From contig NC_035448.2 in the NCBI RefSeq assembly GCF_002127325.2, forward strand, positions 12,663,408-12,727,407: a DNA stretch of 64,000 nucleotides, given 5' to 3'. This DNA is from Helianthus annuus (lineage: Eukaryota; Streptophyta; Magnoliopsida; Asterales; Asteraceae). Numbering within the stretch: position 1 is the stretch's first letter; the number at the start of each line of letters is the position of its first letter. The notes under the pieces were generated by a model, which worked only from the letters and a program-made list of their open reading frames with translations, was not told where the DNA came from and did not search any database. Below, piece by piece: positions 21,310 to 34,688 of the stretch. A program made the position numbers and the translations under genes.

Positions 21310-22659
21310 TCTGCAGAGAGCCTTGTGAAAATCTCGTCAACAAAATTTTTGAAGATGATTTAGTAGATGGATGAAAACGGTAATGACCAAAACCTCTGCC
21401 CAATGTATTTTATATACCCAATGAAGGCGGTTATAACTAAATACATCGTCAGAAGAAAGAATATGAAGCGACACTCGTTAGGCTTTTAATGCATTTACAT
21501 GGGAAAAATATAAAATTAAACACGTTATTATAATTGCAATTAACGTATTTATTTACCTATAAGATGCCTTTACCATAAGACAGAAGTGATTGCTTGACGT
21601 GCATTAATTGCAAAGTACATATCCCAAGGCATTTTGAATTTGAAACTACCGGCAATTTCAAAACCACTGCTATGGTATATGTTTGCCAAAGGAAACATCT
21701 GCTAAGTTATACTTTCTTGGCTATGGGCAGTAGTTTGCTGACTATTATTTAACTATCAGTGGATACCCAACAGTTATTGAAACACTGATGTTTAGTCAGA
21801 CATTGGTCAACATGAAGATTGAAGAAACAGAAGTTGTCTTTCAACAGTGGATAACATTTAACAATCAGATGTTTGAACCAAATCAGTGGTTGTAACAGAC
21901 TTTTAAGGATTAGTGAAAACTATCATTTTTAACTATTTTGAGATTGTTTGACCTTAAACAGATATTTGACCTTCTATATCAGTTGTTTGGAGTTAAACAA
22001 ATATTTGGACATAAACAGATGTTTGAAATTAAACAAATGTTTAACCTTAAAAAGAAGTTGGCCCATAAACATCTATTTGCAAAAAAAAGAGAAATTTCAA
22101 GAATACTATACCCAAACAATCAATATGAGGAGCTTAATAATCATCCAAGTGTACTTCATTTTAATTTAGTAGTATAAAGATTAAACCACTGTTCAATTTA
22201 TAGTACAGATCAGTGATATGAAATCTAACAATCAAAATGGGGTTATGTGATAAATAACGTTACATATAAACATCTCAGTGATATGAAACCTAACAATCTA
22301 ACAGAGAATAAAACACTGATGTGATAAATACTGTTACATATAAATACTGTTAACATAAACAAAGGTATAATATCTACTGTTGATGTTGAACCACTTTTGT
22401 TGTTGGACAGAGGTTCGTCTTTGAATTTGTATAGGGTTTGTCTCGAGATATAAAGTATAGAGAACCACTGCTACACTAAACACTGTTACATAAGAAACAC
22501 TGATACATAAATACTAAAGTTGAATCCGCTGTAGATGCTGAAACACTGCTGCTACTAAGCAGTGGTTTTCCTTTCGTTGATCAGGCTTTAGGTACATAAG
22601 TGCTTGTCTTTAACAGGGCTTTGTCTTCAATAGTGCATAGGCCTCATGAGTCAATAAGC

Positions 22660-22804
22660 CCATCAGTCTTTATAAGGAGCAGTGGTTAATTATAACAGTC
22701 CTTAACATGATCAGCTGTTATAACCACACCATAACCCTTTGAGAGGAAGCAAGTGTCCGTCTATTCATTTGAGAGGACTCCTTGCATTACATCCCTGTTG
22801 AAAA
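22660..22804 (+). repeat. Direct duplication within the Helitron, copy 1
   Basis: GAGCAGTGGTTAATTATAAC through GAGAGGAAGCAAG and TTGCATTACATCCCTGTTG is repeated with changes at about 27,030-27,170. Its right part is also found at 63,156-63,215, outside the Helitron. Confidence 0.75.
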
Positions 22805-23539
22805 TGTGAGCAGTGGATGTTTTTTAGGAAAACCAATGATTCTCAATATCAGTGGATTTCAACAATAAAAATGTGAGCCATGACTATTTTTTAACTATCA
22901 GTGGATAGCCAACAGTGATTGTAACACAGATGTTTGGTCAGTGAGTGGTCAACATGAAGAATGAAGAAACAGAGGTTGAGCATCAAACAAATCCTTGACA
23001 CTATTAAACCTCTGTTGACTTACCAAACAGATATTCAGACACAATTCAACATCAACATAATCTAAATATTACTGAAACACTAAATAATAAGTAAAAATAA
23101 AACATAACATAGATTCATAAAATTAAATTTATTCATTTATTCATGACCTTAAAACTAAAAGTCCAATAATTACATCACATACTGAACAATATTAAAGTTC
23201 AAATCTAAGAATAACAACAAGAATTAAGAAACTTTAGTTTCAACTCCATGGATTGCTGAACCTCTCGATGTATGTCCTTCAGCATCGCCATGAACTGCAC
23301 GTCACTATCACCGCACTCTATATTACTGACAACACAAATAAGAAACAAACCTAAAATGCAAAGGTATCTTCTGAACTGTTGTAGCACATCTGAGTTTTCA
23401 CGATATTGCACGAATCTATACTTTCTATAAAACCAGAAAATCTTCCTGGCGCAAGAAAACATGAGTTTCGATTTAACGAAAATAAAAAAATGCAACTCTC
23501 CCATCAAAGAAGATAGCACATGCAACTTTTCAAGATAGA

Positions 23540-23700
23540 AGATACATATCGTCCGTTCAAGCTGCAACTCTGCCATCAAAAAAGGTAGCACATGCAACTT
23601 TTCACGATGTTGCAACAATGATACTGCAGCATCGATATTGAAAGGTTGATGTAGGATGCGAATTTTCATTGAAACGACGATGTTGGAACAATGATACTGG
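23540..23700 (+). repeat. Internal Helitron duplication (partner at 26,772-26,935)
   Basis: Both stretches contain ATACATATCGTCC, then GCAACTTTTCACGATGTTGC, then CATCGATATT and GATGTTGGAACAATGAT in the same order. A 193-codon minus frame (23,205-23,786) covers the first copy; I do not support it as a gene. Confidence 0.75.
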
Positions 23701-25271
23701 AACGATAACATGTAAACATAATCAACAAACATTCGAACAAAGAAGTGTAATCGGAGATAAGCGGCTGAATCATGAGAAAGATGCATTTGAGAGAGAAAGA
23801 TACGCTCACATATATTGGCGAGCGAGATTTGAATGTGAAACCAGATAATTATATCTTATTTATAGGATATGAATATATGGTTTGAATCTTGAATTTCAAA
23901 ATTACTGATATTATCAGTAATTAGTAATTACTGATCTGATTTGAAAACAATTGTTATGATGTTTATTGGGAACTGATGTTTATTGGGAACTGAAAGGTAA
24001 GTAATGTATATCTTTATACCCTGCTTTATTAAACTAACTAAATATTAAAAATGATATGCAAAGTAGGAAAAAAAAAAGAGAACGTCAATTTTAAATTACC
24101 ATTTTGCATATATTTAATTTTAAAAATTACTGATATTATCAGTGATCTGATTTGAAAGCAATTGTCATGATGACTTTTCTAATTTTTATCTTAACATTAA
24201 TTAAGAGATAATAACCGTCAGTTTGAAATTCACATTTTGCATATTTTAAATGTCCAAAGCTCATGAAATTAGCATTAATTAATGATTTGATTCGGAACAA
24301 ATAGCCATCAAGTATTTTTTTATTTTTTTATTTAACTTTAAATTTTATCACGAAAACAATGTTGGAGGAACTCTTATCTCATTGGAATGTAACGATTAGG
24401 TAAAATGGTAATTTCATTGTAATTCTAGTTTTTATTTGATAATTTCAATCTATCACTAATTAACACGATCAATAATAAAAATGTGAGCAGTGGCTGTTTT
24501 TTAGGAAAACCGTTGATGGTCAATATCAAATGGATGTCAACAATAAAAAAGTGAGCAGTGGCTATTTTTTCCTATCAGTGGATAGCCAACAGTTTTTCAA
24601 ACACTGATGTTTGGTAAGTCAGTGGTCAACACGAAGATTGAAGAAACAGAGGTTGTATTTCAGCAGTGGATAACTTTTAACAATCAAATGTTTCAACCAA
24701 CACAGTGGTTGTAACAGGCTTTTAAACAGATGTTGGGGCTTAAACAGATGTTTCGCCTTATATATAAGTTGTCTAGGATAAACAGTGTTACATATAAACA
24801 CTGATGTCATAAAAATTGTTACATATAAAACACTGAGGTGATGACATCTAACAACCTAACAGACTATAAAACACTGATGTGAAAAACACTGTTACATATA
24901 AACACTGTTAACATAAACAAAGGTCTAAGCTTAAATAGATGTTTGCCCATAAACAGAAGTTTGGCCATAAACAGATGTTTGCCCATAAACATCCGTTTGC
25001 AAAAAAAAGACCAATTTCAAGAATACTATACCCAAACAATCAAAATGAGGAGCTTAATAATCATCCAAGTGTACTTGATTTTATTTATTAGTATAAACAT
25101 GAAACAACAATGTCTTCAAATCACCGGATTAGATCATGAACCCATATTAGAGGTCAAACAAAACAACAACAGGGCCACATGAATAATATCATTTCCACTT
25201 TTACTTCAATTCACTTAAATGATAGGGTGATTTGGGATTTTGTACTTGTTTAAAAATAAGATATTGAACAA

Positions 25272-25530
25272 AATTCAAACAGATGTTGACCAAAAGTCAA
25301 TCAAATGTTGGCCAATAGTGAAATAGATGTTGACCTTAAACAGATGTTTGGTTTAAGGCCAAACATCTGTTTAAGGTCAAACATCTGTTTAAGTCCAAAT
25401 ATCTGATACAGAAGGCGAAACATCTGTTTATGGCCAAACATCTGTTTAAGGTCAAACAACTGTTTAAGTCCAAACCTCTGATATTAAAGGCCAAACATCT
25501 GTTAAAGGCCAAAAATCTATTTAACCATGA
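25272..25530. repeat. Inverted array of AAACATCTGTTTAAGG units
   Basis: The left part reads in the form TTGACCTTAAACAGATGTTT; from about 25,357 the complement is repeated (AAACATCTGTTTAAGGTC) six or more times with 20-40 bp spacing. The centre at about 25,350-25,365 is a near-perfect hairpin. Confidence 0.8.
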
Positions 25531-25562
25531 ACATATGTTTAAGTTAATATATTTTTATTTTA

Positions 25563-25736
<174 letters not shown>

Positions 25737-27142
25737 TTATATCACATATCCTATTTTGACACCAAGAAATGAATTATAGAAATAGAAAAGAATGTTCAGA
25801 AATTCAAATGAAGTTGAAATTTTTAATAAGAGTCTTTGATTACCACAAATCACTTTCATACCGACAATTAGATATTGTAAGCGACCCTAAGCTAAAATTT
25901 ACGAACCTAATAGCAAAAATTTAGTGCTTTTAGCTTTAAACTCCATCAAAGTATATCTTCGACAATCGCCATGAACTCCACGGAAGTACTCAATGCATCA
26001 ACAACATGATTTATAGAAAGCTGATCTCCCGTGAACAGACCACGATGCAGTACATGAAAACACTTCTTCAGCTGTGGAAGAGTAGCCCTCTCCTCATATA
26101 CTTAATACTTAACTTTGTTCATAAAGAGCTGCATTAAACCAAACATTATGCTTCTTTTAATACAAAAAAGGTAGTGTTTTCCATTACTCTAGTAAGATAA
26201 AATCTTATCTTACAGGAATAGCAGATGCTTTCTTGCGTTTAGTAGGAACTACTACGGCTTCTACATCATCATCATCTGCCCAGAGTCACATATAATCATC
26301 ATTTAGTCACCAGCAAAAATCATTATAAACTTAGATTTAAAAATATTTCTTTGTGTTTAATTTAACTTTACACTTCTTTAATACAAACCTATAATAACCC
26401 ACAGCAGATTGTATGAATTTCAAACAACTGTGATTAGACTGAAATATAAAGCAACAATTAGAGTATATCACTTCAAAATAAAAAAATAAAAAATTCAAAA
26501 TTGGAGTAGCAAAACACACATACTTTAAATGATGTTGGAACAATGATACTGGAAACCATAGAACAATCATCATCATCATCTGTAGCAGATCATTCACAAT
26601 CATCATTTAGTCACAACTAAGATAACAAAACTTGAGTAAAAATCAAAAACAAAAACAAATACCATTATCAAGGGAAACTACATATCAACAAATTTTTTTC
26701 TTAAAATGGGTTAGAGAGAGCTTTAGTTTTCTCTTATCCTTTATGAACAAATGCCGAGTATTGAGAAGAAGAGATACATATCGTCCATTCAACTTACAAC
26801 TCTCCCATCAACGAAGGTAGCACGTGCAACTTTTCACGATGTTGCAACAATTATACTGCAACATCGATATTAAAAGGTTGATGTGTGATGGGAAGCTTCA
26901 TTGAAACGAGGATGTTGGAACAATGATTATATAAGAAGCAGTGGTTAGTTATAACAGTCATTAGCACATTCAACTTTAACAGGGATTTGTCATCAACAGT
27001 GGATAGGCCTCATCAGTATTTAAGTCCATCAGTCTTTGTAAGGAGCAGTGGTTAGTTATAACAGTCCTTAGCATGATCAGCCGTTATAACCATTCAATAA
27101 CACTTTGAGAGGAAGCAAGGGTCAGTATATTTGATTGAGAGG

Positions 27143-27579
27143 AATAATTGCATTACATCCCTGTTGAAAAATAGAATTGATAAATTTAGGGAAAGTGAGG
27201 TTGAAAGATGATAACCCAACAGTGGAGGATCTCATTCTACAGCTTCGATAAATTAAGGGTATTCTCATATAATGGTTCCTGGCTGCTTCCAAAGAATCCG
27301 CAATTTGGACATCTGTTGTTCTTAAAACATCTATTATCTATTACCTATTATTATCTATTATATATAATAGATAGAATAGATAATAGATAATAAATGTTTG
27401 AAGACAACAGATATCCAAAGTGCCGCTTCATTGGAAACATCTATGAAGAATTATATGAGAATACCCTTAATTTATCAAAACTGTAGTATGAGATCTCCAT
27501 TGTTGGGTTAACATCTTTCAACCTCACTTTCCCTAAATTTATCAATTCTATTTTTCAACAGGGATGTAATGCAATTATT
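27143..27579. repeat. 437-bp foldback in the Helitron
   Basis: The outer ~80 bp (AATAATTGCATTACATCCC through GAGGTTGAAAGATG) are almost perfectly inverted at the other end. Inner arms match less well, and the centre is an AT-rich palindrome (TATTATATATAATA, about 27,354-27,367). It may be a nested foldback element; no target duplication is obvious. Confidence 0.8.
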
Positions 27580-28776
27580 ACCATATTTAAGATACCTTCA
27601 ACTGCATCTTCTGATAAATCAACATTCATTTCACTCAAATGATCCCTTCAACTGCATCTTCAATCATGAACTATCTAAGGAAATGGATGAAATCATCCAA
27701 AAATACACAAAATAAAACTAAGTAAACCATCCAATATTCTTGAGTACTCACCATTAATGTGATGAACAATATAAAATCAAACCCTAAAAGCATACAAATC
27801 ATAATGAAATATGAAAGAAACAAACCAAAAAACTTGTTGGGCGATTAAAATTAAAAGGATATCATACGCAATATTCAGATAATTAGAATGGCCATTTTTA
27901 CCTTACTTGACAACAATAGCAAACAATATCAAACAATAATAGCAAACAACATCAAACAATAATAGCAAACAACATCAAACAACAATAGCAAACAACATCA
28001 AACAATAATAGCAAACACCTGATGTTGAATCCATTTTAGATGTTGAGTCCACTGTAGATGCTGAACCACTGCTGTTACAAACAGATACTACCTCGGGAAC
28101 TGGAAATTTAAAAGGATCGGCTTCAAAGTCTTCAACAATCAGAAGATTCAAATCTCAAGCAAATGAAACCCTAATTTCAAAAAGAATAATCGATAAACAT
28201 ATTCAAAGATCAATAATCAACAGATGTTGTACTCATATCATCACCGGTAAGAAAAAAACCCTTAGTTTCTGAACATATTCAAACATACCAGTTCAACTTT
28301 GATGACCATTGATGACAACAACCCTGGAACCATATGATGAGATTACAATTAGAAATTAGGGTTTAATTAAAACTTCGTATAAAAATAAGAAGAAATCAAC
28401 ACAGATCTATAAACATACAAATCAAACCTCAAATGGAAGAACCTTGCCGACGAAGAAGATGAAAGAATCTTCCCAACTATAGCTCGGGATGATAATTACA
28501 AAAGCCAGATATTACCTCTTCATGGTATAATCAGACATGAAAATTACAAAGGCTGAATGATTCATGATGAGATGATTTGCTTTGATCTTCGATTAAGAAG
28601 GAAGAAGAGTATAGGAGAAGAAGATTCAGATTCAAGGTTTTGAAAAAGAAAAAAGGAGACGGAGGTAGTATAAAAGGGATGAAAGTGTGGTACTGTTGGG
28701 CGGGAAAACAGAACTGAGGATGCCCTAATTTAATGACACATGGCCCAAATAACTTTAATTTATTATATATAATAGA
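27580..28776 (-). other. Helitron 5' portion without a supported gene
   Basis: No convincing ORF. A tandem repeat of AACAATAGCAAACAACATCA-like units lies at about 27,908-28,015. A purine-rich stretch at 28,560-28,680 (plus) precedes the 5' terminus. Confidence 0.55.
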
Positions 28777-28817
28777 TTGTATTCAATTCTATTCTGTGAT
28801 AATTAAATATTTGATAA

Positions 28818-29801
28818 ATGTTTACAATTCAGATGGACAACGAAGTAAATCAAGAAAACCAGAATAATGAGAATAATGGAAACCAAATAGATAATAATGC
28901 CATTCAACATATAGTGGCACAAGGAATTATAGATGCCATGCCTTATATTATCAAGAGTGTTAAAGAAGCAGATAAATCTGCAAATGGCAGTAAACGTCGA
29001 CACACTGAACCTAGTCACAGTGTGAATAATGACAATGGACCTATTATCCAAGCTCCAATTCCTAAAAGAAGAAGAACCGCTCCATACGGTTGTTCTTTTA
29101 AAGAATTCTTGGCCTGCAAACCAATAGAATTCTCAGGCAGTGAAGGAGCCATTGCAACCTTACGTTGGATAGAAAAGACAGAAGCAGTCATAAAAATAAG
29201 TAAATATGCAGACGAAGATAAGATTATGTTTGCTTTTAATCTTTTCAAAAATGCAGCCTTAGAATGGTGGAATACTATTCTCCAGTCTAGAGGAAGTGAC
29301 AGAGTTTATAAGATGGAATGGATCAACTTTAAGGAAAAGGTTGTAAGAAAAATATGTCCTTCTAATGAGAAGGAAAAAATAGCCAATAAGTTCCTAAGTC
29401 ACAGAATGACTGGAATAGACTGCAAAGGTTACACTACCATATTCTTCTTCGAATATGCTAGGATAGTACCATCCTTAGCCTCACCCGAGCCAGTATTAAT
29501 CTCCAGTTATATTTGGGGATTAATTAGTGAGATTAGACATGTAGTCAAGGTAGCAAGACCGCAAACCATTGAAGAAGCAGTAGAATTAGCCAATACCTTA
29601 ACTGACGAACTGGTACGTACACAAGACAAAAACCAGAGGAAGAACCTAGCTCAAAAGCTTACACAGGAATTTCGTTCTAGTAATTCCTACTGTGGGAAGG
29701 GAACAGGTTCTTCTGCACCCTATTGTAAGAATTGCAAAAGAAAGCATTCTGGAAAATGCTCACTTTTGCAAAATCTCTGGACACAAGGAAGAAGACTGTA
29801 G
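28818..29801 (+). pseudogene. Chromovirus gag, frameshifted at the zinc knuckles
   Basis: The frame from ATG 28,818 (or the in-frame ATG at 28,833, MDNEVNQENQNNENN) codes for a gag with CSFKEFLACKPIEFSGSEGA, LEWWNTILQSRG and a Lys/Arg patch (PKRRRTAPYG). At about 29,765 one extra base breaks the first CX2C of the knuckles, and a second small change at about 29,847 shifts the second knuckle (CFNCGEK / GHIRPYC) into the pol frame. It codes for the capsid that packages element RNA; this copy cannot make it whole. Confidence 0.88.
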
Positions 29802-31786
29802 GAGGAAACCCGGTAATGGAATGTGCTTTAATTGTGGAGAAAAAAGGGCACATTAGACCATACTGTCCGAAACTAGCTCTAGCCATGCCCAACAATACTA
29901 AAACGACAGAAGCACCCAAGAAGAATGCCAGAGCCTTTGTTCTAACAACTGAGGAAGCCAAGATGATTCCGGATGTGATCGCCAGTACGTTTTTAGTTAA
30001 TGACATATTTGCAAAAGTATTGTTTGACTCTGGTGCAAACCAAAGTTTTATCAATACTACTTTCTACCAATTTCTTGACCAACCCTTAGTCAAACTTCAA
30101 CAAGACTGTCTGGTAGAAACGGCCAATGGAGAATCTGTTAAGATAAGTGAAATCTTGCAAGGAGCAAGAATAGAAATCCTAAACCATTGTTTCTTTGCTA
30201 ACCTTTACCCAATGAATCTGGCTGGTTTCGATGTTGTATTAGGAATGGACTGGTTGGTAGCCAATCGTGCCAATATTTTATGTGATCATAAGTTAATACA
30301 TGTAAGTACACCAAGTGGTGAAAAGATCACAATTAAAGGAGATAAGCCAACTAAATCGACGAAATTCATCTTTATGATGAAAGCTGCAAGTTATGAAAGG
30401 AAAGGAGGAATAGTATATATGATTTCTTTAATTTTTAATACTAAAGGAGAAGAATTAAAAGGTATTCCTGTAATATCTAAATTCGCAGACATTTTTCCAG
30501 AAGAGTTACCTGGATTACCGCCTGATAGAGAGGTTGAATTTAGAATTCACCTAATACCAGGGACGACACCGATTGCCAAAGCGCCATATCGATTAGCACC
30601 AACGGAAATGCAGGAACTGATGAAGCAATTGGACGAACTTCTTAACAAAGGTTTTATAAAACCAAGTTCATCCCCTTGGGGAGCGCATGTGTTGTTTGTT
30701 AAGAAGAAAGATGGATCGATGCGTATGTGCATTGACTATCGAGAATTGAACAAAGTCACGATTAAAAATCGGTACCCACTACCGAGAATCGATAATTTGT
30801 TCGATCAACTTCAAGGAGCTCGATTCTTTTCTAAGATCGATTTACGCTCTTGATATCATCAACTGAAAGTACAGGAAGAGGATATTCGTAAAACTGCTTT
30901 CAGAACGAGATACGGTCATTATGAACTTACCGTCATGCCATTTGGTTTAACCAATGCCCCAGCCGCATTTATAGACATGATGAACAGGATATATAAACCA
31001 TACCTGGATAAATTCATAATTGTCTTTATAGATGATATTCTCATTTACTCTAAGAGTAAAGAGGACCATGCAGCCCATCTGCATACGCTCCTCACATTGT
31101 TGAGAAAAGAGAAGCTTTATGCTAAATTCTCAAAATGTGAATTTTGGTTACAAGAAGTGCAATTCCTTGGACATCTGGTTAATCATGAAGGAATTCATGT
31201 GGATCCCACAAAGATCGAGGCGATTACAAAATGGAAAGTCCCTGAGTCACCAACAGAGGTACGAAGTTTTCTTGGATTGGCAGGATATTATAGACGGTTT
31301 ATCTGTGATTTCTCTATAATAGCCATTCCATTAACTAAACTGACCTGCAAATCAGTTAACTTTGAATGGGGACCAAAACAGGAAGAAGCTTTTAAGATTC
31401 TTAAGCAAAGGTTAACCAACGCACCCATACTTGCATTACCAGAAGGAACTGAAGACTTTATAGTCTATTGTGATGCATCTAAGTTAGGATATGGATGTGT
31501 TTTTATGCAACGTCAAAATGTTATAGCCTATGCCTCTAGACAACTTAAGAAACATGAAGAGAATTACACAACCCATGACTTAGAATTAGGAGCCATAGTT
31601 TTTTGCCCTTAAGATTTGGAGACACTATTTATATGGAAATAAATTTGTTCTCTTCACCGATCATAAGAGTTTAAGGTATATTTTCGGGCAAAAAGAATCA
31701 AATATGAGACAGAGACGTTGGATGGAAATTCTTAGTGATTATGATTGTGATGTCCAGTATCACACTAGAAAAGCCAATGTAGTAGC
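29802..31786 (+). pseudogene. Chromovirus pol, 5' part: protease, RT and RNase H, broken
   Basis: Protease: [14 protein letters not shown] (about 30,016). [22 protein letters not shown], then DLRS followed by TGA (30,851-30,853) where Gly is normal; then [10 protein letters not shown] and FIDDILIYS. RNase [16 protein letters not shown]. One extra T in the T-run at about 31,598-31,603 shifts the frame; it resumes as [13 protein letters not shown] and FTDHKSL up to NVVA, where the solo LTR begins. After that LTR the frame continues DALGRK. Confidence 0.92.
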
Positions 31787-34683
31787 TGTCACACCCCCAA
31801 ATTACCACCTAGGGAATGTCCCTGTTAGGCGTGTGACGTACCGTCAACGAGCCACTAATTACAAAGAACCATACAAGTTTCAAAATAAAATTCTCAAGTA
31901 TTAATAAAAAAACACCAATCACGAGTTTAAATGTAAACCAGTATGTTCAGCGGAAGCGAGTAGTAAACCAAGGTTAAGTTGTTCAAAAACCAATGTATAA
32001 TAGTAACAATAATCACATGAGTCCCTCCAGTCACCCCATGACCACTCCTGCTCCTCCAGACAGCAAGTTTCCAAATCCAAGATACCTAACGACCTGCGAG
32101 CATGCAACAAGTGTATCAGACAAAGCTGGCGAGTTCATAGTTTATGAAAACGTTTGTTACCAAGTGTTTATTCCAGTTCATTAACAAATGCAAAAGTAAT
32201 TTTGATAATATCTCGATACTGAACAAGACGACTCCTGATGTATGTTTTGCCCGTTCCCCAGTGCTCCTATCAAAACACTGGGCCCGACTAGGTCATTAGT
32301 TCACAACCGTCCTCCCGGTACGGTGTGAGGGTGCCAAAACTAAGTAGCGCTACCAATTAATACCCCGTTACCTCCCCGGTAACAAAAGCTGGGACTTAAG
32401 AGTGATAGAATGAGAATATTATCCAATATACCAGTTTTACCAAAAAGACTTATCCCTCCCCGAGATACCCACTGACTGTCCCAACCACCGGGACGCATGC
32501 TCAAAAGTAGTGACCTCACCTTGGTTTTGCTCGGTAAGATTATTTACTTGTTTAATAGTTGATCAAGTATATCCTATCACAATTTACCAGAACACTCATT
32601 TTAGTATTCCAATTTCACTTATGACATACAATGTTTTCACATTCTACACAAACAGTGCACTAACATTAACCAAGCCATGCAAGTTGTATCAGTAAATCAA
32701 CAGTATCCACGTCTCACGAAAACATTTATCAATCCATGTCATCTAAACTGTTACACGCATTAAATCACGAGTATTACTCAACACATTGCAACTACTCAGA
32801 ACCTGCTCCTATAACCATCTTCATATCATGCATAATTTAGTTCACCATACACACGTTACCATCTGTTTACTAATATGAGCTTACAAGACAACTCGGCCCC
32901 AAACATTACTGGCCCAGACCGAGTGTGTTTAGATGTTACGTGGCCCATCCTACTAATTGTCTTACATGCGGCCCATTCTTCTAACAACTAATATGCAACA
33001 CACATGATATGTTTAACCAAACTTCCTACCCGGCCCAATACATAACAAGATCCTAAACCGGCACACACCTCGCCCACTGGACAGGGCCCACTTATCTGGC
33101 CCGACTGAAAGCAGCGAAATGGGCTTGGCTGGTGAACCGAGATCACGCAGCCATCCACAAGCTGAATGGATCAGCGACCCACAACAATCCCCACGGCCCA
33201 TACCGCATCAGATGTATTTATGGTGTGTGTGTGTCAGCCCAATATTCCTAGACCCAGCCTAAACAGAACGTGATCACATAAGGGTGTGCCATCCTAATCT
33301 ATGTTCATTCTTTTCAACCCATGGTTAACCCGATTACACAATTCTTTGGTTATTATCCAGAATTGTAGCACACACAATCATTCTTAATCAACGTTCATTG
33401 AGACTTAACAGCATCGCAACTATCGAAATCAATTTGCAACCTATCAACAGTAAAGTGCCAACAATCATTCATTCATGTAATACCTTCAATGCCATGCACA
33501 CAAGCTTTTCTTATTATGCAACCATGAAATTCTAGTTTCTTATTCAACCAAGTTCTAATCATATTATTTATATAACATCATGGCATGATCAATACGCATA
33601 AGACTCATTGTTATCAATCAAGGTATAAAGATTTTTGTAACCTTATTGAATCATCGATCAACATGAAGTCGTATTTCACTTACAAGTTCCCTTATAACTA
33701 AACAAGGTGTACCCTAACTATCACAATCGATCATCTCATGACACAAGACCATTCAAGAATCTAAACTAGCATGTTAACATACTAACCAGAATTGAGGAGG
33801 TGCAACTTTGATGAAGAGAGAGGGTATCGTCTGCCGTCCGTAGGCAAAGGGAGAACTAGGGTTTGGTTTGATAAGTAGTGATAATGAGAAGTATGGGAAA
33901 AATCACGTATACTTCAATCATAAAGCCAAAAATTCCAACAAGTGGGCCGACCTCTTATTAATCCGGTTAGATCACAACTGGGCCAAGAGATTCTAATAGG
34001 AATTTAAGGAACTAAACATATACAAGGCCCAAAGTGCGTGTGTGTGTGTGGCCGATATAGGTAGCAAGTATGAGGCCCAATATGCGTGGCCCAAGTATGC
34101 ATGTCAACTAACCGAGTTATAATAACACAAAATGTTCAACGCAATTGTTGGTGCACGAATGTCTAAAGCCTGCGTCTTAGTCTTAGTCAAGCTTGTATAG
34201 GGTATAGGGGTCTGTAATGTTAATTATGTGATGTATAGGGGCTGATTTGTAGATTTTGGAATGTATTGTTCTGATTCCGCCCCAAATGACACTGTGTCAT
34301 TTGGAGCGAAATGACATACTAGTGATTCCGCCCGAAATGACACTGTGTCATTTAGAGCGGAATCTGGTCCCTATATATAGTGGTAGTGTTTTCTTTTTTT
34401 TTTGTAACTTCATGTCTATTGTGTAGCCGAACTGCTGCTCAAATTTTCTGTGAAAGATTAATGAGAAAACCTGTTTAAAGTGATCCGCTTCTGTTTCTAC
34501 TCAATTTCTACTTTGATTCATGCTGCTTGTGTATTTCCGCTGCATAAACAGTAGTATCTAGCTCTGATTGACTCACTCGACTGTCGATAACAGTCCTACA
34601 GCAATGCATTGGAGAGACAAAATTAACGACAAGTTAACAACACAAGGTTAATGTTACTAACCGTGAAAGTTTGGGTTGTCACA
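31787..34683 (-). mobile_element. Solo LTR of a chromovirus related to the 48.3-kb element
   Basis: The 2.9-kb segment starts TGTCACACCCCC and ends GGGTTGTCACA on the plus strand; on the minus strand it begins TGTGACAACCC and ends GGGGGTGTGACA, like the Tekay LTRs at 48,304 and 55,656. The 5-bp duplication GTAGC flanks it (31,782-31,786 and 34,684-34,688), and its removal restores the RNase H-integrase frame. No internal sequence remains, so recombination between two LTRs is the likely origin. It holds one nested solo LTR. There are no genes in it. Confidence 0.92.
34146..34600 (+). mobile_element. Nested 455-bp solo LTR, probably Copia-type
   Basis: It starts TGTTGGTGCACG and ends CAGTCCTACA, with the 5-bp duplication GCAAT at 34,141-34,145 and 34,601-34,605. 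Two palindromic CRE-like units (AAATGACACTGTGTCATTT) precede CCTATATATAG (about 34,371), a good TATA box. The short length suggests Copia; orientation follows the TATA box. No ORF. Confidence 0.88.
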
Positions 34684-34688
34684 GTAGC

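Larger units (their letters stand above)
21750..25560. repeat. Helitron body rich in AACCACTG and AAACATCTGTT words
   Basis: Between the F-box pseudogene and about 25.5 kb, two short words and their complements recur dozens of times: CAGTGG/CCACTG and AAACATCTGTT/AACAGATGTTT. They also appear at 19,550-20,100. The words are sometimes in tandem (21,955-22,070 and 24,925-25,000) and sometimes inverted. ORFs here (for example 21,938-22,177) are by-products of these repeats. Confidence 0.75.

Noticed and set aside
23205..23786. 193-codon minus frame in the Helitron
   Set aside because: It spans repeats also present at 26,772-26,935, where the frame is not open; no domain is visible.
33013..33201. 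62-codon minus frame in the solo LTR
   Set aside because: Short, in LTR sequence, no motif.
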